Assembly: GCF_051622035.1 (NCBI RefSeq)
Contig: NC_135355.1
Coordinates: 9,734,501 to 9,798,500, forward strand
Direction: 5' to 3'
From: Arctopsyche grandis
Lineage: Eukaryota > Arthropoda > Insecta > Trichoptera > Hydropsychidae
Length of the DNA stretch: 64,000 nt
The notes beneath the pieces are model-generated. The model searched no databases and was not told where the DNA came from. It saw nothing but the letters and a program-made list of their open reading frames with translations. Both the position numbers and the translations under genes were made by a program. Shown in pieces: positions 61,449-64,000 of this stretch (its first letter is position 1; every line of letters begins with the position of its first letter).

Positions 61449-63032
61449 CAGGCCTGGGCAAACTTATTGGATGAAGGGCTACATTAGAAATTAAAAATGA
61501 GCGGCGGGCCGCAAGTAAAATACTATTTTAGATATACATTATTTATGATCGTGAAGGGAATTAAAATATTTTTTCTTAAAATTTCATACAAAAAAATAAT
61601 TTAATTTGACGAATGAAACTGTTTTGCATCTTTACCAGCTTTTTAATTTCAGGAGAAAATTTTGTAGTTGAAATTCTTAAAAATGCTTGTAAATTTTCAT
61701 CTTTGATGCTTGATTGTAAAGAATTTTTATTGATATTCATGATTGAAAATGCTTGTTTACATATGTATGTAGGTTGATCAAAAAGCCACCATCATTTTTT
61801 AAGCAAAATCTAAGTTTGTCGCATTTCTCCGTATTAAGGGCGTTGTAAAATTTTTCAAATTTCTTCATAACGGTGTATTTCCCTTAAATCAGCATCCCAC
61901 TGTAAATATATAATCGCTATACGCTATCAATATATGTATATTGCAATTGATCTCGTATAATTGCCTAGCTTATCTCAAAAGTCGCCAAATCTTTATGGAA
62001 ACTCACCACTTAAATTGTTGATAATTTCACCATATTCTACAAATTTATTTTCTGTTATCTTCAGCAATTTCATGGTTGAAAAGTGGTCTACCCGTTTAAT
62101 AAATAAATGGTGATGAAACAGTCGATAGTTTTAATTTAAATCCATTCAAACTTTTCACCATATCATGGACATATAAATTTTCCCCTTGGAACACTGTGTT
62201 GAAAGTATTTAAATGTGTCCCGATGTCCAAAGTAAATTCAAAATCACACAGCCAGTCATTATCAGTTAATTCGGAAAAGTCGATAATTTTTTTTTCATTT
62301 TTAAAAATAGAACGATTTCTTCTTTTGTATCCCATACTCGCCGAAGTATCTTTCCTAGTCTAAGCCATCGAATATGATTATGATAAATAATATCTGTGAA
62401 CTCAGATTTAATATCTTGAAGAAAAGCAATGAATTGTCTGTGTTTCAAGCCACTCGATCGTATTAAATTTACACGTTTAATAATATAAGATGTCACATGT
62501 TCAACTTTTAACACATTTTTGTACAATACTTGTTGATGTATAATACAATGAATTATAATTAAAATGTAATCAAGACAATTTTCGCAAATTTTATCCTGGA
62601 TTTTCTTTAATGGTCAAACCTTGTGCTCCGTCAGTTGTTATGCTTACCAATTTGTTCCATTGTAAATTATATTTTTTTAAGCAATTAACAATTTTTTTCA
62701 AAAATATCAGCTCCTGTTGTTTGATCTTTAAGTGATTCCAATGACAAAAGCTCTTCAATAATTTCAAATTTAGAGTTACATCCGCGTATGAAAATTAATA
62801 AGTGTGCGGTATCTTTTCGATCATTACTTTCGTCGAGAGCTATCAAGTACCATGTGATCGATTCTAATATTGATGATAATTGCTCATTACAGTTCTATGT
62901 AGTTTGGCCCAAATTCGAATTGTATCTTATGTCAGAAATAATAAAACATTTAACAAATCGACAAATTTTCAGATCAGAAAAAAGTAAACAATTTTTGAAT
63001 TTCGCTCGCGGGCCGCAGTTTGCCCAGGCCTG
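61449..63032 (-). mobile_element. hAT element with GTF2IRD2-type transposase, exact 8-bp duplication
   Basis: Left end CAGGCCTGGGCAAACT, right end AGTTTGCCCAGGCCTG, an exact 16-base inverted repeat. The flanks atctatac (61441-61448 and 63033-63040) are identical. gcgggccgc lies inside both ends. The 1584-bp body holds a decayed minus-strand transposase. Remnants of the same end are at 17347. Confidence 0.95.
61690..62880 (-). pseudogene. Decayed GTF2IRD2/ZBED5-like hAT transposase
   Basis: Minus-strand segments in order: ALDESNDRKDTAHLLIFIRG, then CNSKFEIIEELLSLESLKDQ (from about 62850), VTTDGAQGL-type text near 62635, then a frame at 62526-62266 with KRVNLIRSSGLKHRQFIAFL and YHNHIRWLRLGKILRRVWD, and 62335-62096 with TDNDWLCDFEFTLDIGTHLN and FQGENLYVHDMVKSLNGFKL. 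The end near 61760-61690 reads CKQAFSIMNINKNSLQSSIK. This order is that of hAT transposases adopted as GTF2IRD2/ZBED5/SCAND3-like genes in animals: DES/S..D, TDGA, RWLS.GK.L.R, WL.DL.FL.DI. Frameshifts, stops and a missing N-terminal zinc finger make it dead. Confidence 0.85.
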
Positions 63033-63054
63033 ATCTATACAATAATTATACGTC

Positions 63055-63470
63055 TCACGATCGTAGCCAGGATTTCTTTTTGAGGAGGGTTCAAACACGG
63101 GCACACCCCAACCCTCCCCTCCTGAAAGTATTTTATTTTAAAAGAAAAATTTTAGAAGCTTTTTTCATTCATATTAGCAATATAAATATTAGGTACATAT
63201 CCTTTGACACATTTAAAAGAAATATTTATCCAGATAATCCACCAGAACTGCGACTGGAATATCAAGTTGAATAGAATTATCGATTTTTCGTTATTTTTAT
63301 GAGTTTTTCGGACCAAATTATGAAATAAATTTTGTTATTTTTTCGAAGAAAAATTTATTCTGTGGCAATTTACGCACAAATGCGATTTTCTTGTTTATTC
63401 AATGAAGTAAATAAAATATGTGTGTAGCAAATAATTCATTCATGATCGCGTGATATATCTTGATATAATT
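63055..63470 (-). repeat. Dispersed repeat, minus copy of the inverted pair
   Basis: The reverse complement of 59640-60000 in block order: cgtagccaggatttcttttt at the start, cgttatttttatgagttttt, cttgtttattcaatgaagta, aaataaaatatgtgtg, ending cgcgtgatatatc. The 84-codon plus-strand frame at 63020-63274 comes from the repeat. Confidence 0.65.
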
Positions 63471-64000
63471 CCTATAATTATTTATATTTTTTTAATTTAC
63501 GTAATATTACAAATAACATTAATATACATAATCATAATAGAATTGAGCTTAAACCTTGAATATTTATTATACAATTGGCCAGCTTTTTATTTACGTCTTC
63601 ATTTTTATTGAGATATACATACGTATTATAATAATATACGTTATATAAACACATAATAGATAATATGTATGCTAAATTTTAAGGATAAGTCTAAAATGAA
63701 ATAAATGTCCATATGTAAAACACAAACAGCCGATAAATAAATTAAAACAAACCATTGCGCTTTTCAAGAAGCATTTTTTATTTAATAATAAATAAATATT
63801 ATAATTATTTTTAATAACAGATATTCTTTGCTATCCATATTCATAGTTTTTGTGTAACATTCTTTAAATTAAATTGTTAAATCTACAAATACAAAAAAAA
63901 AATCACAATACATGGCACGGTGTACTTATGATTTCACAAAATACATTCAAATAAATCGCTCAAAATACATTCAAAAAATATTATCGCCTTTTACAACTGC
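63471..64000. other. AT-rich non-coding end of window
   Basis: Only A/T-rich low-complexity sequence; I see nothing to annotate. Confidence 0.55.

Overview
The window is AT-rich animal nuclear DNA, almost certainly from an insect. The protein-coding content is sparse and split by introns with normal GT/AG junctions. Everything between is packed with eukaryotic transposon relics (hAT, Tigger/pogo, Merlin, non-LTR retrotransposons, tRNA-derived SINEs). Short TTAGG runs of the insect telomere type occur, and the background is peppered with TACATACATATGTA-type palindromes. I cannot name the species. I see no bacterial operon, CRISPR array or phage module.

Two host genes can be reconstructed exon by exon. 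(1) Cathepsin O, a papain-family lysosomal cysteine protease, lies on the + strand at 41683-43709 in five exons, 362 codons plus stop, with an intact Cys/His/Asn triad. (2) Tryptophan 2,3-dioxygenase (the insect vermilion gene) lies on the - strand at 46003-60207 in nine exons, 399 residues. It includes a 17-base first coding exon 7.5 kb upstream of the second. The two genes converge tail to tail over about 2.3 kb. They are functionally unrelated as far as is known: one degrades proteins in lysosomes, the other opens the indole ring of tryptophan at the head of the kynurenine/ommochrome pathway. A third, small unrecognised gene is possible at about 38330-38643, + strand.

Layout. 1-5600: tails of non-LTR elements, a reverse-oriented copy of a dispersed repeat with a recurrent CCGGAAGT motif, and a repeat with CCCTTTG ends. 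5900-6475: a GC-rich block that looks like a promoter or untranslated first exon. 6500-14230: mostly featureless AT-rich DNA with one degraded LINE (11230-12735). 14232-20580: a hAT element, a hAT MITE, and two CCGGAAGT repeats, one of them split by an inserted LINE. 20581-29764: mostly non-coding, with a few GC-richer blocks, a LINE fragment, a hAT derivative and a long TA microsatellite. 29765-35690: Tigger/pogo, another CCGGAAGT repeat, a Merlin transposase fragment and a hAT element. 38800-40910: two long foldback elements, one with a hAT MITE nested in it. 41683-60207: the two host genes, with the introns of the dioxygenase full of mobile DNA. 61449-63032: a hAT element with a nearly recognisable GTF2IRD2-type transposase, flanked by an inverted pair of another repeat.

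The most useful results are the two full gene models and the large set of mobile elements whose exact ends are fixed by target-site duplications readable in the sequence. I found nothing that justifies claiming a new molecular system. The oddities most worth following are the group of short hAT-like elements sharing TAGGGYTTCYAA-type ends, the nested foldback at 40207-40907, and the GC-rich islands with no gene call.
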